DNA from: Melioribacter sp051488665
GTDB taxonomy: Bacteria > Bacteroidota > Ignavibacteria > Ignavibacteriales > Melioribacteraceae
Reading direction: 5' to 3'
Length of the DNA: 64,000 nt
NCBI RefSeq assembly: GCF_051488665.1
Contig: NZ_JBPSEG010000007.1
Coordinates: 62,001 to 126,000 of the forward strand
Positions 44,640 to 53,865 of the stretch are shown here, one piece after another. Every line of letters starts with the position of its first letter. Positions within the stretch are counted from its first letter, which is position 1. Made by a program: the position numbers and the translations under genes. Below the pieces are notes generated by a model that made no database searches, was not told the origin of the DNA, and was given only the letters and a program-made list of their open reading frames with translations.

Positions 44640-45782
44640 ATGAGCGCCAGAAAACTTTTACAAATAATTATTATCGCAGCCGTCATTCCGTTTGTTGCGG
44701 CGGCTCAGAAAAAAGACAAAGACGAAAAACGCTTTGAAATGATTTATAAAGTGGAAACAACGCCGGTAAAAAATCAGGCCAAAACCGGCACATGCTGGTC
44801 GTTTGCCACAACTTCGTTTATCGAGACCGAATTGATAAGAATGGGCAAGGGAGTTCATATTCTTTCGCCAATGTGGAACGTAAGATTTACTTATCCCTTA
44901 AAAGCCGAAAATTATATCAGATATAACGGCTTGACAAATTTCGGAATGGGCGGACAGGCGCACGACGTAATGAACGTGATCCGGCGCCATGGAATGGTTC
45001 CCGAAGAAGTTTATTCGGGTTTGAAAGAGGGCGAGAAAGAACATAATCACGCCGAAATGGACGCAGTGCTTAAATCGATTGTGAGTACTGTAGTTAAGAA
45101 AAAAGGCGGCAAGATAACTCCTGCCTGGAAGCAGTTGGTAGAATCTACGCTCGATATCTATCTGGGAGAACCGCCGGCTGAATTTGAATATAACGGGAAA
45201 AAATATACGCCTTTGAGTTTCGTCGATTCGCTCGGATTTAATCCCGATGATTATGTGGAATTGACGTCGTTTTCTCATCACCCGTTCTACGGCAAGTTCG
45301 ATCTCGAAATACCCGACAATTGGAGCAAAGATTTGTATTATAACGTTCCGATAGACGATTTGATGCGCATTATGGATTACGCGCTCGAAAACGGATACTC
45401 GATTGCATGGGACGGCGACGTCAGCGAAAAAACTTTCGACAGGAAAAAAGGTATCGCCACTCTGCCAGCCGAGGAATCCGACAACGAAGAGGAAGAGAAC
45501 GCTGAGGAAAATTTAATCGAAGAAACGGTTACTCAGGACATGAGGCAGGAAACTTTCGACAATCAAACTACAACCGACGACCATCTAATGCATATAGTAG
45601 GACTCGCTAAAGACGAGAACGGAAACAAATACTACTATACAAAAAATTCGTGGGGAACCAAAGATAAAAAGTATGACGGCTATTGGTATATGTCGGAAGC
45701 CTATGCAAAGTTGAAAGTGATTGCAATAATGGTGCACAAAGACGCGGTTCCCGGAGATATCAGAAATAAATTGGGTTTTTAA
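44640..45782 (+). CDS. C1-family peptidase (bleomycin hydrolase/PepC-like)
   Basis: 380 aa with a signal peptide (about 1-22). The active-site Cys lies in KTGTCWSFATTSF near residue 53, the His in DDHLMHIVGLA near 319 and the Asn in TKNSWGTK near 334, in the papain order Cys-His-Asn. An acidic Glu/Asn-rich insert precedes the His. PepC/BLMH relatives are cytosolic hexameric aminopeptidases, so the export signal here is a notable difference. Confidence 0.88.
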   Translation: MSARKLLQIIIIAAVIPFVAAAQKKDKDEKRFEMIYKVETTPVKNQAKTGTCWSFATTSFIETELIRMGKGVHILSPMWNVRFTYPLKAENYIRYNGLTNFGMGGQAHDVMNVIRRHGMVPEEVYSGLKEGEKEHNHAEMDAVLKSIVSTVVKKKGGKITPAWKQLVESTLDIYLGEPPAEFEYNGKKYTPLSFVDSLGFNPDDYVELTSFSHHPFYGKFDLEIPDNWSKDLYYNVPIDDLMRIMDYALENGYSIAWDGDVSEKTFDRKKGIATLPAEESDNEEEENAEENLIEETVTQDMRQETFDNQTTTDDHLMHIVGLAKDENGNKYYYTKNSWGTKDKKYDGYWYMSEAYAKLKVIAIMVHKDAVPGDIRNKLGF

Positions 45783-45836
45783 AGAAGCAGACTATCCGTT
45801 TTTATAAAAGATGAACATTATGTACTTGCGGAAACT

Positions 45837-45869
45837 TGGGAAACTAATTCTTGACTTATTAGTTTCCCA
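45837..45869. promoter_or_regulatory. 33-bp palindromic operator before tetR
   Basis: TGGGAAACTAAT 45837-45848 and ATTAGTTTCCCA 45858-45869 are perfect 12-bp inverted arms with a 9-nt spacer. They cover the -35 element and spacer of the tetR promoter, as expected for autorepression by the TetR-family regulator encoded next. Confidence 0.65.
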
Positions 45870-45879
45870 TGCTTATATT
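45851..45879 (+). promoter_or_regulatory. sigma70-like promoter of the tetR-exporter operon
   Basis: TTGACT 45851-45856, 17-nt spacer, TATATT 45874-45879. The predicted start near 886 leaves about 17 nt before the ATG at 45903. The -35 box sits inside the palindrome. Confidence 0.6.
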
Positions 45880-45902
45880 GCGTGCGGCAAACAAAAAACG
45901 TT

Positions 45903-46571
45903 ATGAGCGAAAGAGAAAGAATATTAAAAACGGCGCAGGAAAAATTCTTGCGCGAAGGATTCAGCAAGGTCTCCATGGATATGATTGCCGCAGAACTGAG
46001 GATGAGCAAAAAGACCATCTATAAATATTACGGCTCCAAAGACGAACTCCTGCAAGCCGCTGTGCAAAATTTGAAAAAAAACGTTAAGAAGAATATCGGA
46101 AAAATTCTGAACGACGAACTCCATTCTATCGAGAAAATTGTCCTGCTGATGGACACGCTTAAATCGATGGCTGCAAACAGGATGAGTGCGAATTGGATAA
46201 ATGACATCCGCGTCTACAAGCCCGAAATCTGGAAAGAAATCGACGACATGCGCACTAAAATTATCAATAAACATATTTACAAAGTTTTCTTGCAAGGCAT
46301 TGACGAAGGTTACATTGTCGACATTCCTCCTCAGATAATATTAGCCGTCTTTTTGAGTTCTGTTAAATCGGTTATCAATCCCGACTTTATTCTTGAAAAC
46401 AGCTTTTCGTTGAAAGAAGCGGTCGATTATACCTTCGGCTTATTCATCAACGGCATCCTTACGGATAAAGGAAAAGAAGTTTATAATAAAATAACCAAAA
46501 ACAAACGGTCGGAAGAAAATGAAAAAGATTTTTATTCTTCTGTTGGCAGTCTTTTTATATGGCTGCAATGA
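45903..46571 (+). CDS. TetR/AcrR-family transcriptional regulator
   Basis: The N-terminal HTH domain is clear: ILKTAQEKFLREGFSKVSMDMIAAELRMSKKTIYKYYGSKDELL over about residues 8-50. The C-terminal ligand domain is divergent. ATG 45903 (MSERER) is preferred over 45882, which would include the promoter start region. It should repress itself and the exporter genes through the palindrome. Its 3' end runs 53 nt into the HlyD gene, an unusually long same-strand overlap. Confidence 0.93.
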   Translation: MSERERILKTAQEKFLREGFSKVSMDMIAAELRMSKKTIYKYYGSKDELLQAAVQNLKKNVKKNIGKILNDELHSIEKIVLLMDTLKSMAANRMSANWINDIRVYKPEIWKEIDDMRTKIINKHIYKVFLQGIDEGYIVDIPPQIILAVFLSSVKSVINPDFILENSFSLKEAVDYTFGLFINGILTDKGKEVYNKITKNKRSEENEKDFYSSVGSLFIWLQ

Positions 46572-47481
46572 TAACGGAAATAACAGTATTGTCGAATCGG
46601 GAACTATCGAATCGACCGAAGCTCTGATAAGCTCTCAGGTAAGCGGGCAAATTATCGGCTTACTTAAAGACGAAGGCGACCGGGTCAAAAAAGGCGATAC
46701 GCTCTGCGTAATAGATACCTCTTCGTATAAACTGCAATTGAATCAAGCCGAGGCGGCTTTGAAAATGGCGGAAGCTCAATTGGCTTTGTTGCTAAACGGA
46801 GCGAGGAAAGAAGATATAAAACAAGCCGAAGAAGTTCTCAAACAAGCGGAAGCAAATTTCAATTCCGCCAGAACGGATTTCGAAAGAATTAAAAATTTAT
46901 TCGAAACCGGAGCCGTAAATAAAAAACAGCTCGACGACGCAGAAACGCGGTATCAAATTATGTCCGCTCAATATAACTCCGCCAAAGAAAATTTGAGAAA
47001 ACTCAAAAACATTGCAAGACCCGAAGAAATTAAACAAGCCGAGGCTAATGTTGAAAAAGCAAAGGCGTCGGTTAATCTTTTGAAAAAGAGTTTGAACGAC
47101 TGTTTTGTAGTTTCGCCGATTGACGGATTCGTTGTAAAAAAATTTATCGAAAAAGGCGAAACGGTAACGATGCTCTCGGCGCTATTTAAAATATCAGATT
47201 TGAGCAGAGTTAAAATGTCCGTTTATATACCCGAAACCGATTTGCCTAAAATTAAACTCGGGCAAAAAGTCGACGTGGCTGTAGACGCTTATCCCGACAG
47301 AACGTTCGAAGGCAAGATAATCTATATTTCTCCAGAAGCGGAATTTACTCCCAAAAACATTCAGACAAGAGACGAAAGGACAAAACTTGTCTTCGAAGTA
47401 AAAATCGAAATTCCGAATCCGGATTTCGTTCTTAAAACGGGAATTCCCGCAGATGCAACGATTCAACTGGGCTCGCTTTGA
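46519..47481 (+). CDS. HlyD-family periplasmic adaptor lipoprotein
   Basis: 320 aa with a lipobox at Cys16 (LYGC). Residues about 30-65 form the first half of the lipoyl domain (SGQIIGLLKDEGDRVKKGD), about 70-190 a coiled-coil hairpin rich in Ala/Glu/Gln, then the lipoyl second half (VVSPIDGFVVKKFIEKGETV) and a beta-barrel domain. Same design as YbhG of the YbhGFSR-type exporters. The ATPase gene starts immediately after its stop. Confidence 0.93.
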   Translation: MKKIFILLLAVFLYGCNDNGNNSIVESGTIESTEALISSQVSGQIIGLLKDEGDRVKKGDTLCVIDTSSYKLQLNQAEAALKMAEAQLALLLNGARKEDIKQAEEVLKQAEANFNSARTDFERIKNLFETGAVNKKQLDDAETRYQIMSAQYNSAKENLRKLKNIARPEEIKQAEANVEKAKASVNLLKKSLNDCFVVSPIDGFVVKKFIEKGETVTMLSALFKISDLSRVKMSVYIPETDLPKIKLGQKVDVAVDAYPDRTFEGKIIYISPEAEFTPKNIQTRDERTKLVFEVKIEIPNPDFVLKTGIPADATIQLGSL

Positions 47482-48402
47482 ATGAACGGAATTATTGAAA
47501 TAAACAACCTTCGCCGTAATTACGGAGAAATAGAAGCGCTCCGTGGCATTTCTTTGAGCGTAAAAAAAGGTGAAATGTTCGGATTTGTGGGTCCCGACGG
47601 CGCAGGTAAAACCACCGCCATCAGGATTATGTGCGGACTTCTCAATCCTAACGGGGGAACCGTGAGGTTATTCGACAAGGATATTACAAAAGAAAGAAGC
47701 GCGGTTCAAAACAGGATCGGTTACCTCTCGCAAAAATTCAGTCTCTACGGCGATCTCACCGTCGACGAAAATATCGAATTCTTCGCCGAAATTCACAACG
47801 TAACTGATTACAAAGTAAGAAGGGACGAACTGCTCGAATTCACGAGATTAAAACCTTTCAGAAATCGACTTGCTGAAAAACTATCCGGAGGCATGAAACA
47901 AAAGCTCGCTCTTGCGTGCAGCTTGATTCATAAACCCGAAATATTGTTTCTCGACGAACCGACAACAGGCGTTGATCCCGTCTCGAGGCGAGATTTCTGG
48001 AAAATACTCGCCGATTTGATTAAAGAAAACATCACCGTTGTTATGGCTACTCCTTATCTCGACGAAGCGGAAAGATGCAGCCGGGTTGCAATGTTTAACA
48101 ACGGCGAAATTATAGCTTGCGACACTCCTGACAATATAAAACGATCGATAGGTATGATGAGCCTGGAAATAGTGTGCAAACCGGTAAAAAAAGCTTACGA
48201 TTTATTGGCTTCCGAAATAGACAACGACATCCAACTCTTCGGCGACAGAATCAACATATTAATAAGAAACAACGAGGAAACCGACGGCATCCTGAAAATA
48301 CTGGATTCGGGAAATATTGAGGTAGCGGATAAAAGAGTGACGGAGCCTTCGATAGAAAATGTGTTTATGAACTTGATTAAGCAACGGAAGACGGACAGAT
48401 GA
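47482..48402 (+). CDS. ABC transporter ATP-binding protein (first)
   Basis: 306 aa. Walker A GPDGAGKTT near residues 36-44, signature LSGGMKQKLALACSLIHKP, Walker B ILFLDEPTTGVDP. The D-loop/H-loop region reads VVMATPYLDEAERC, so the usual switch His is replaced (ATPYLDE rather than TTHYLEE), as in YbhF-type N-terminal halves. C-terminal 80 residues form a regulatory extension. It abuts the HlyD gene and overlaps the second ATPase by 4 nt. Confidence 0.92.
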   Translation: MNGIIEINNLRRNYGEIEALRGISLSVKKGEMFGFVGPDGAGKTTAIRIMCGLLNPNGGTVRLFDKDITKERSAVQNRIGYLSQKFSLYGDLTVDENIEFFAEIHNVTDYKVRRDELLEFTRLKPFRNRLAEKLSGGMKQKLALACSLIHKPEILFLDEPTTGVDPVSRRDFWKILADLIKENITVVMATPYLDEAERCSRVAMFNNGEIIACDTPDNIKRSIGMMSLEIVCKPVKKAYDLLASEIDNDIQLFGDRINILIRNNEETDGILKILDSGNIEVADKRVTEPSIENVFMNLIKQRKTDR

Positions 48403-49343
48403 ATTACAGCATAGTAGTGGAAAATTTAACGAAAAAATTCGGCGATTTTACCGCAGTTGACAACGTTTCATTCAAGGTCGAAAAAGGAGAAGTGTTCGGA
48501 TTTCTCGGCGCAAACGGAGCAGGTAAGTCGACTACCATAAGAATGTTGTGCGGCTTGCTCGAACCTACTTCGGGCGATGCTATTGTAGGAGGTTACAGTA
48601 TAGTCGAACAGCCCGATAAAGTGAAACAAAGTATCGGCTATATGTCTCAGCGTTTTTCGTTGTATAACGATCTGACCATCGGGGAAAATATCGACTTCTT
48701 CGGCGGTGTGTACGGATTGGAAGGAAAGCGTCTCGAAGAACGGAAAAAATGGGCGCTCGAAATTTCTGATCTTAGGGGAAAAGAAAATGTTCTTACGGGA
48801 GATTTGCCCGGAGGTATTAAACAACGCCTTGCGCTGGGAATAGCCGTAATTCATAAACCAGAAATTTTGTTTCTCGACGAACCGACCAGCGGCGTCGATC
48901 CGATTTCGAGAAGAAATTTTTGGGATCTGATTAACCGGTTTTCCGACGAAGGAACTACCGTGCTCGTTACCACTCATTACCTGGAAGAAGCCGAATATTG
49001 CAACGATATTATTCTTATCAATGCGGGTAAGTTGATTGCGGAAGGAAATCCTCAAAAACTCAAAACCGATTATCTCGACGGCAATGTTTTTGAAATCGAA
49101 ACCGAAGCGCCTGTCGAGTTGATGGAAATATTGCGGAATGGGGAGTTTGTAATCGACGTTTCGATCTTCGGTAAGAAAATTCACGTCATTACTGAAAAAC
49201 AATTTCGTGATGCCCGTGCGATAGAAAAATACTGCAATCAAAAAGAAATTAAAGTCGACAATATAACGCGCATTGTTCCTACTTTGGAAGACGTATTCAT
49301 TCATTTGCTGGAACGCGGTAATAAATATGTTCAACAGAATTAG
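48399..49343 (+). CDS. ABC transporter ATP-binding protein (second)
   Basis: 314 aa. Walker A GANGAGKST, modified signature DLPGGIKQRLALG (Ser replaced by Pro), Walker B ILFLDEPTSGVDP and switch His in TTHYLEEAE. Together with the first ATPase it corresponds to the two halves of the fused YbhF protein. One has an intact switch and altered signature, the other the reverse, suggesting an asymmetric heterodimer. Overlaps the permease start by 17 nt. Confidence 0.92.
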   Translation: MNYSIVVENLTKKFGDFTAVDNVSFKVEKGEVFGFLGANGAGKSTTIRMLCGLLEPTSGDAIVGGYSIVEQPDKVKQSIGYMSQRFSLYNDLTIGENIDFFGGVYGLEGKRLEERKKWALEISDLRGKENVLTGDLPGGIKQRLALGIAVIHKPEILFLDEPTSGVDPISRRNFWDLINRFSDEGTTVLVTTHYLEEAEYCNDIILINAGKLIAEGNPQKLKTDYLDGNVFEIETEAPVELMEILRNGEFVIDVSIFGKKIHVITEKQFRDARAIEKYCNQKEIKVDNITRIVPTLEDVFIHLLERGNKYVQQN

Positions 49344-50469
49344 AGCCATAGCCATAAAAGAAACGCGGCAATTGCTGCGCGACGTACGAATGATGGGAGT
49401 AATTTTCCTTTTCCCGGTTTTCCTGCTCGTCGTATTCGGATATGCGATTAATTTCGACGTGCGGCATATACAACTGGCTGTGCTGGACAAGGATAATTCG
49501 GCTGAAAGCCGCGCTTTCGTTAATTCTCTTTTGAGCACGGATTATTTCGATCTGGTTACGCATCTTAAATCGGACGCTGAAATTAAAGATTATCTCGACA
49601 GAAAAAAAGCGCAATGCATTGCCGTTATACCGAGGAATTTTTCAAAAAGGATTAACAGAAACGAAAGCGCCGGAATTCAGTTTCTTATAGACGGAGTCGA
49701 CGGCAACACTGCCACAATAATTATGAATTACGTCAACGCCGCCGCTGCGGGATATTCCAATAAGCTCAATTATGAATTTCTTTCTTCGAGAGGAATTAAA
49801 TTATCCTCGCCAATTACGCTCGAGCCCCGTTTCTGGTTCAATCCCGATTTGAACTCTACGCGGTTTCTTATTCCCGGATTAATCGGCATGATATTGATAA
49901 TAATCGCCGTCGTTACAATTTCGTTGTCGATTGTAAGAGAAAAAGAGCGCGGCACAATTGAACAATTGAACGTGTCTTCGATAAACATTCCCGAACTTTT
50001 AACAGGCAAAGCAATTCCGTACATCATTATTGCATTTATAAACGCGGGCGTAATACTGACGGCAGGATATCTCTTTTTCGGAATTGCGATTAAAGGAAGT
50101 TATTTCTGGCTGCTGGTTAGCACTTTGTTCTTTCTCGCAGCGTCTATCGGTATCGGAATTCTGGTATCGGTTATTGCCGATACGCTGCAAGTGGCGTTTC
50201 AGGTAGGCACGTTGGTGTCGCTTTTGCCGTCGATGCTCCTGTCGGGTTTTGTGTTTCCGATTGAAAGTATGCCTTATATTATTCGGGTTTTTTCAAATGT
50301 TACTCCTACGAAATTTTATATTGTTTGTCTTCGTTCGATTTTACTGAAAGGAGCGGGAGTAGAAGTTTTCTGGGAACAACTTTTGTACATGGCGATTTTT
50401 ACGATTATAGTCGTATTTGCGGCATCGAAAATTTATTATAAAAAACAACTGAAGGAATTAAACGGTTGA
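49327..50469 (+). CDS. ABC-2 type permease (first)
   Basis: About 380 aa. Opens FNRIRAIAIKETRQLLRDVRMMG, a cytoplasmic amphipathic lead, then one helix (about 24-44), a ~130-residue external domain and five helices toward the C terminus. IVREKERGTIEQLNVSSI is the conserved ABC-2 cytoplasmic loop. ATG 49327 is preferred over the open upstream region, because it gives a family-like N terminus; it overlaps the ATPase gene by 17 nt. The next permease overlaps by 4 nt. Confidence 0.9.
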   Translation: MFNRIRAIAIKETRQLLRDVRMMGVIFLFPVFLLVVFGYAINFDVRHIQLAVLDKDNSAESRAFVNSLLSTDYFDLVTHLKSDAEIKDYLDRKKAQCIAVIPRNFSKRINRNESAGIQFLIDGVDGNTATIIMNYVNAAAAGYSNKLNYEFLSSRGIKLSSPITLEPRFWFNPDLNSTRFLIPGLIGMILIIIAVVTISLSIVREKERGTIEQLNVSSINIPELLTGKAIPYIIIAFINAGVILTAGYLFFGIAIKGSYFWLLVSTLFFLAASIGIGILVSVIADTLQVAFQVGTLVSLLPSMLLSGFVFPIESMPYIIRVFSNVTPTKFYIVCLRSILLKGAGVEVFWEQLLYMAIFTIIVVFAASKIYYKKQLKELNG

Positions 50470-51608
50470 ACGGAAAAGGATTCGCTACGGTAATCCATTT
50501 TATTAAAAAGGAATTTCAACAGCTTAAGCGGGATCCGAAAATGTTTGCAATTGTTCTTGTGGCTCCCGTTCTGCAGACGATAATTCTCGGATATGCCGCT
50601 ACTTTTGATGTGAATAATGTCGATTTTTATCTGCTTGACAGAGACAGGTCTTCTTCGAGCCGTAAGTACGTGGAAAAGATTGTAAATTCGGGTTACTTTA
50701 CAATAAAAGGTGTTGTTGAAAATTACGATGATGCAGAAAATGCAATTATGAGCGGTAATGCCGTGATGGGATTGATTATTCCGAGAGATTTTGAAAAAGA
50801 TATTGAAAACAATTCGGGCGCTGAAGTTCAGATTCTTCTTGACGGTTCTGACGGAAACAAAGGCTCTATAGCTTTCGGGTATATTCAGGCGATTACTGCC
50901 GATTATGCAAAAAATATCTTTCTGGAAAAAATCGAAAGGAAAGGTATTAGAGCGCCGTTAAAATCGGTTAATGCCGAAACCAGAATCTGGTACAATCCGG
51001 AGTTAAAAACGCGCGTGTTTATGGTGCCGGGTATTACGGCTTTGCTGTTAATGATTGTTACAACTCTGCTGACTTCGCTTGCCATAGTAAAAGAAAAAGA
51101 ATTCGGAACGCTGGAACAGTTGATCGTAACTCCGATTAAACCGTGGCAAATGATTCTCGGAAAAATACTGCCGTTTACAATACTCGGTTTTGTTATGGTT
51201 CTGCTTGTAAATTCCGTCATGGTCTTTTGGTTCGGAATTCCGATAAGGGGCAGCATCCTTTTTTTCCTGTTTGCCTCGTTGCTCTTCATTCTTTCCACAT
51301 TGGGCATAGGACTTTTCATTTCTACAATTTCAAAAACTCAGCAACAGGCAATGATGGTAACGGTTTTCGGCGCGATGATGCCGATGATTTATCTGTCGGG
51401 TTTCGTCTTTCCCATTGAAAATATGCCAAAGATAATTCAGTATATCACATATATCATTCCCCTTAAATATTTTATTACCATAATACGCGGAGTTATTCTC
51501 AAAGGGATAGGCATTGCAGAACTGTGGCGGGAAACTCTGATACTGGCTGCAATGGGAATTACAATACTTTTTCTTGCATCCAAAAGATTCCGTAAAAGAC
51601 TCGAATAA
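50466..51608 (+). CDS. ABC-2 type permease (second)
   Basis: 380 aa paralogous to the first permease: lead helix (VLVAPVLQTIILGYAATF), external domain, then IVKEKEFGTLEQLIVTPIKPWQM and four to five helices. Starts with TTG inside the stop of the previous gene (TTGA). It completes a YbhGFSR-like exporter of unknown substrate, probably hydrophobic or cationic drugs, as for the family. Confidence 0.9.
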   Translation: MNGKGFATVIHFIKKEFQQLKRDPKMFAIVLVAPVLQTIILGYAATFDVNNVDFYLLDRDRSSSSRKYVEKIVNSGYFTIKGVVENYDDAENAIMSGNAVMGLIIPRDFEKDIENNSGAEVQILLDGSDGNKGSIAFGYIQAITADYAKNIFLEKIERKGIRAPLKSVNAETRIWYNPELKTRVFMVPGITALLLMIVTTLLTSLAIVKEKEFGTLEQLIVTPIKPWQMILGKILPFTILGFVMVLLVNSVMVFWFGIPIRGSILFFLFASLLFILSTLGIGLFISTISKTQQQAMMVTVFGAMMPMIYLSGFVFPIENMPKIIQYITYIIPLKYFITIIRGVILKGIGIAELWRETLILAAMGITILFLASKRFRKRLE

Positions 51609-51663
51609 ATTTGACATTATTGCGTTATAAACATAAGTTGTCAATCGTTTAATGGGAGATTAA

Positions 51664-52704
51664 ATGAAAAAGACAGGCTATTTGTTATTGATGTTTTCGC
51701 TGATTGCAGTTATGTCCTGCAATAAAGAAAATCCGTTTGAACCGGAAATCGAAATTATAAAAAAATACGAAGTGGTTTTTGTCTCCGACAGAAACAGCGG
51801 CGGAGAAACGAGCCTGGAATTGGGCGACAAAACCGAACTGTTTAACACGGGACTCGACAGCATTTCCCAAAAGAGATTGACGTTTAATCAAACGTGGGAT
51901 TTCGATCCGGTTTATTCGCCGGACGGATCTAAAATTGCATTTACGGCTTACGTCAGCGAGTCAAACTCGAATATAATTTTATACGACCTTGCCGCGAAAA
52001 CCCAAACAATATTGAGCGAAGGACGCAAGCCCGTTTATTCGAGGGACGGGAGTAAAATTGCGTTTCTTACCGGAGAAAGTATCGGGATTGTCAACAGTAA
52101 CGGCTCTAACAAAGTTGTATTGGATTTGCCTGATGGAAAACCGGTTTCGGTTAATTTTTCGCCCGACGGCGCACGCCTGATCTTTGTTCTGCAGAACGGC
52201 AATTTTTCCGATATTTATTCCGTTGCCGTTAACGGCGCGGGCTTGAATAAGATTACAGACACCGAAGATTACGAAGTGTATTGTAATTATTCCCCCGACG
52301 GATCCCGCATTGTCTCGGTAGCTTATACAAATACCGTTGCGCAGATTTTCATAATGAATGCCGACGGCTCTAACAGAATACGTTTAACGAATACTAAGGA
52401 ATGGAACAACAAACCGGTATTTACGCCGGACGGCGGCGAAATTATTTTTGTAAGCAACAGAAACGGCAGGTCGGAAATTTTTGTGATGAATTCCGACGGA
52501 AGCAATCAAAGGCAGCTTGTTAGCTTTTCGGATTTTGCCGACGACCCTGTAATTTCTTCGGACGGTAAAATCGTAGCCGTTACGGTAGATAACGGAATAA
52601 AGAAGAATCTCTGGTTTTATAACAGAGAAACCGGACAACTAAGCGAGATGCCCGGTTTCAATGCGAATAATTTTTCTCCGGATTTTAAACCCGTATCGGA
52701 TTGA
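51664..52704 (+). CDS. PD40/TolB-like beta-propeller lipoprotein
   Basis: 346 aa with a lipobox at Cys19 (AVMSC). Six or so blades show the PD40 pattern xSPDGSxIxF (YSPDGSKIAF, FSPDGARLIF, YSPDGSRIVS, FTPDGGEIIF). Same design as TolB-type and DUF5050 proteins, likely protein-protein binding on the outer face of a membrane. TTGACA 51614 area with a weak -10 lies upstream. Its stop is 3 nt from the convergent DUF1579 gene. Confidence 0.8.
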   Translation: MKKTGYLLLMFSLIAVMSCNKENPFEPEIEIIKKYEVVFVSDRNSGGETSLELGDKTELFNTGLDSISQKRLTFNQTWDFDPVYSPDGSKIAFTAYVSESNSNIILYDLAAKTQTILSEGRKPVYSRDGSKIAFLTGESIGIVNSNGSNKVVLDLPDGKPVSVNFSPDGARLIFVLQNGNFSDIYSVAVNGAGLNKITDTEDYEVYCNYSPDGSRIVSVAYTNTVAQIFIMNADGSNRIRLTNTKEWNNKPVFTPDGGEIIFVSNRNGRSEIFVMNSDGSNQRQLVSFSDFADDPVISSDGKIVAVTVDNGIKKNLWFYNRETGQLSEMPGFNANNFSPDFKPVSD

Positions 52705-52707
52705 GAA

Positions 52708-53277
52708 TTATTTTATTCTTGTGTAATCCATTTCGAACATCAATACTTCGGAGCCGTCGGGCATAACGCTGTACATTTCGAATTTATGATTGTTTTCGTC
52801 TATTATTTTAGTGACGGATTTGATTTTGGAATCCTCTCCCGAAGCCGGGTCGACGGTCGTACCGTAATATGTGAGAGTTTTTGTATCCTGATCGAGATTG
52901 CCCTTGAGCACGGTCACGCCGGTTCCCATATTGTCGATCCAGACGCTGACAAACTCTTTCTTGGCATTGTCGTATGCGTCAATACCCATGCCTTCCATCG
53001 GCATTCCCATCATGTCGCTTTTAAAAGTCGACTTCAGGTATCTGCCGCCCATAATCATTTCGAATTTTGCGGTTCCTTCGCTTTTCATTTCCTGACCGCC
53101 CTGACCTTTCATTGTCATTACGGTCTTCCAGTCGCCTGCCATTTTCGACAGCATTTCGTGCATCGGACCCGGAGTCATATATTTCATCCAGGCTTCCATT
53201 GCCGCCGGGTCGTCCTGTCCGTAAGAAATTCCTGATAAGAATACGATTAATGATAGTAACGAAATAATTTTTTTCAT
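52708..53277 (-). CDS. DUF1579-family exported protein
   Basis: 189 aa with a signal peptide (about 1-20, ending SYG). MLSKMAGDWKTVMTM, FEMIMGGRYLKSTF and GIDAYDNAKKEFVSVWIDNMGTG are DUF1579 (lipocalin-like) features. No known activity. The protein is very methionine-rich (clusters such as DMMGMPMEGMG), an unusual trait for a periplasmic protein. Confidence 0.8.
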   Translation of the reverse strand: MKKIISLLSLIVFLSGISYGQDDPAAMEAWMKYMTPGPMHEMLSKMAGDWKTVMTMKGQGGQEMKSEGTAKFEMIMGGRYLKSTFKSDMMGMPMEGMGIDAYDNAKKEFVSVWIDNMGTGVTVLKGNLDQDTKTLTYYGTTVDPASGEDSKIKSVTKIIDENNHKFEMYSVMPDGSEVLMFEMDYTRIK

Positions 53278-53416
53278 AGTATTTCCTTTCGATGTTTTAA
53301 ATGATTAATAACTTAGTCAATATATCGCTCAAAAAAAAGAAAAATAGTAGGCTTAGTATTCAATTTGAAATATAAATTGCGTATGTTATCAGCGGTTCAA
53401 AAAAGGGATTTCAGAG

Positions 53417-53863
53417 ATGATTAAGAAGATGTTTGCGGCGCTTATCTTGTCGGCTGTTGTCAGTTCTTGCACGGTATTAATGCTTAAGCCGGCGGATTTT
53501 TCCTGGCCTGTCGAATCGGTTCTTACGGTTGACGAAAACGGGTACGTGCATGAAAAGCGGTATTCTATTTCGATAAATCTAAATCCTCTTTTCTTCGAAG
53601 AAACCGGCGATTCGTCGAATACCGCCAATAAGCAGGTGAGAATAATAAGGGATTCCGAAGGATTCTATTATATTACTTCGCAGGGATTCAAAAATGTTTA
53701 TTTGTTCTTGCCGGCAGAAAGCGGAATGAAATTATACAAAAAAATAAATATTTACGCAGATAAAACACTTGAAAATCCCGCGATGAATCAGCGTCCGCCT
53801 TATATCGAATTGATCGACGCTCAAAACAAATTTCTAATGAATAAAGCCGGCGTTGCGAGGTAA
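53417..53863 (+). CDS. Uncharacterised lipoprotein
   Basis: 148 aa with a lipobox ending VVSSC (Cys17). The body is mostly beta-type with no recognised domain (WPVESVLTVDENGYVHEKRYS; IRDSEGFYYITSQGFKNVYLF). It is followed 2 nt later by the coiled-coil membrane gene, so the pair is likely one operon. Function unknown. Confidence 0.6.
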   Translation: MIKKMFAALILSAVVSSCTVLMLKPADFSWPVESVLTVDENGYVHEKRYSISINLNPLFFEETGDSSNTANKQVRIIRDSEGFYYITSQGFKNVYLFLPAESGMKLYKKINIYADKTLENPAMNQRPPYIELIDAQNKFLMNKAGVAR

Positions 53864-53865
53864 AG

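Noticed and set aside
48468..49538. 356-codon ORF antisense to the second ATPase
   Set aside because: Spans two strongly supported genes on the other strand and has no domain motif.
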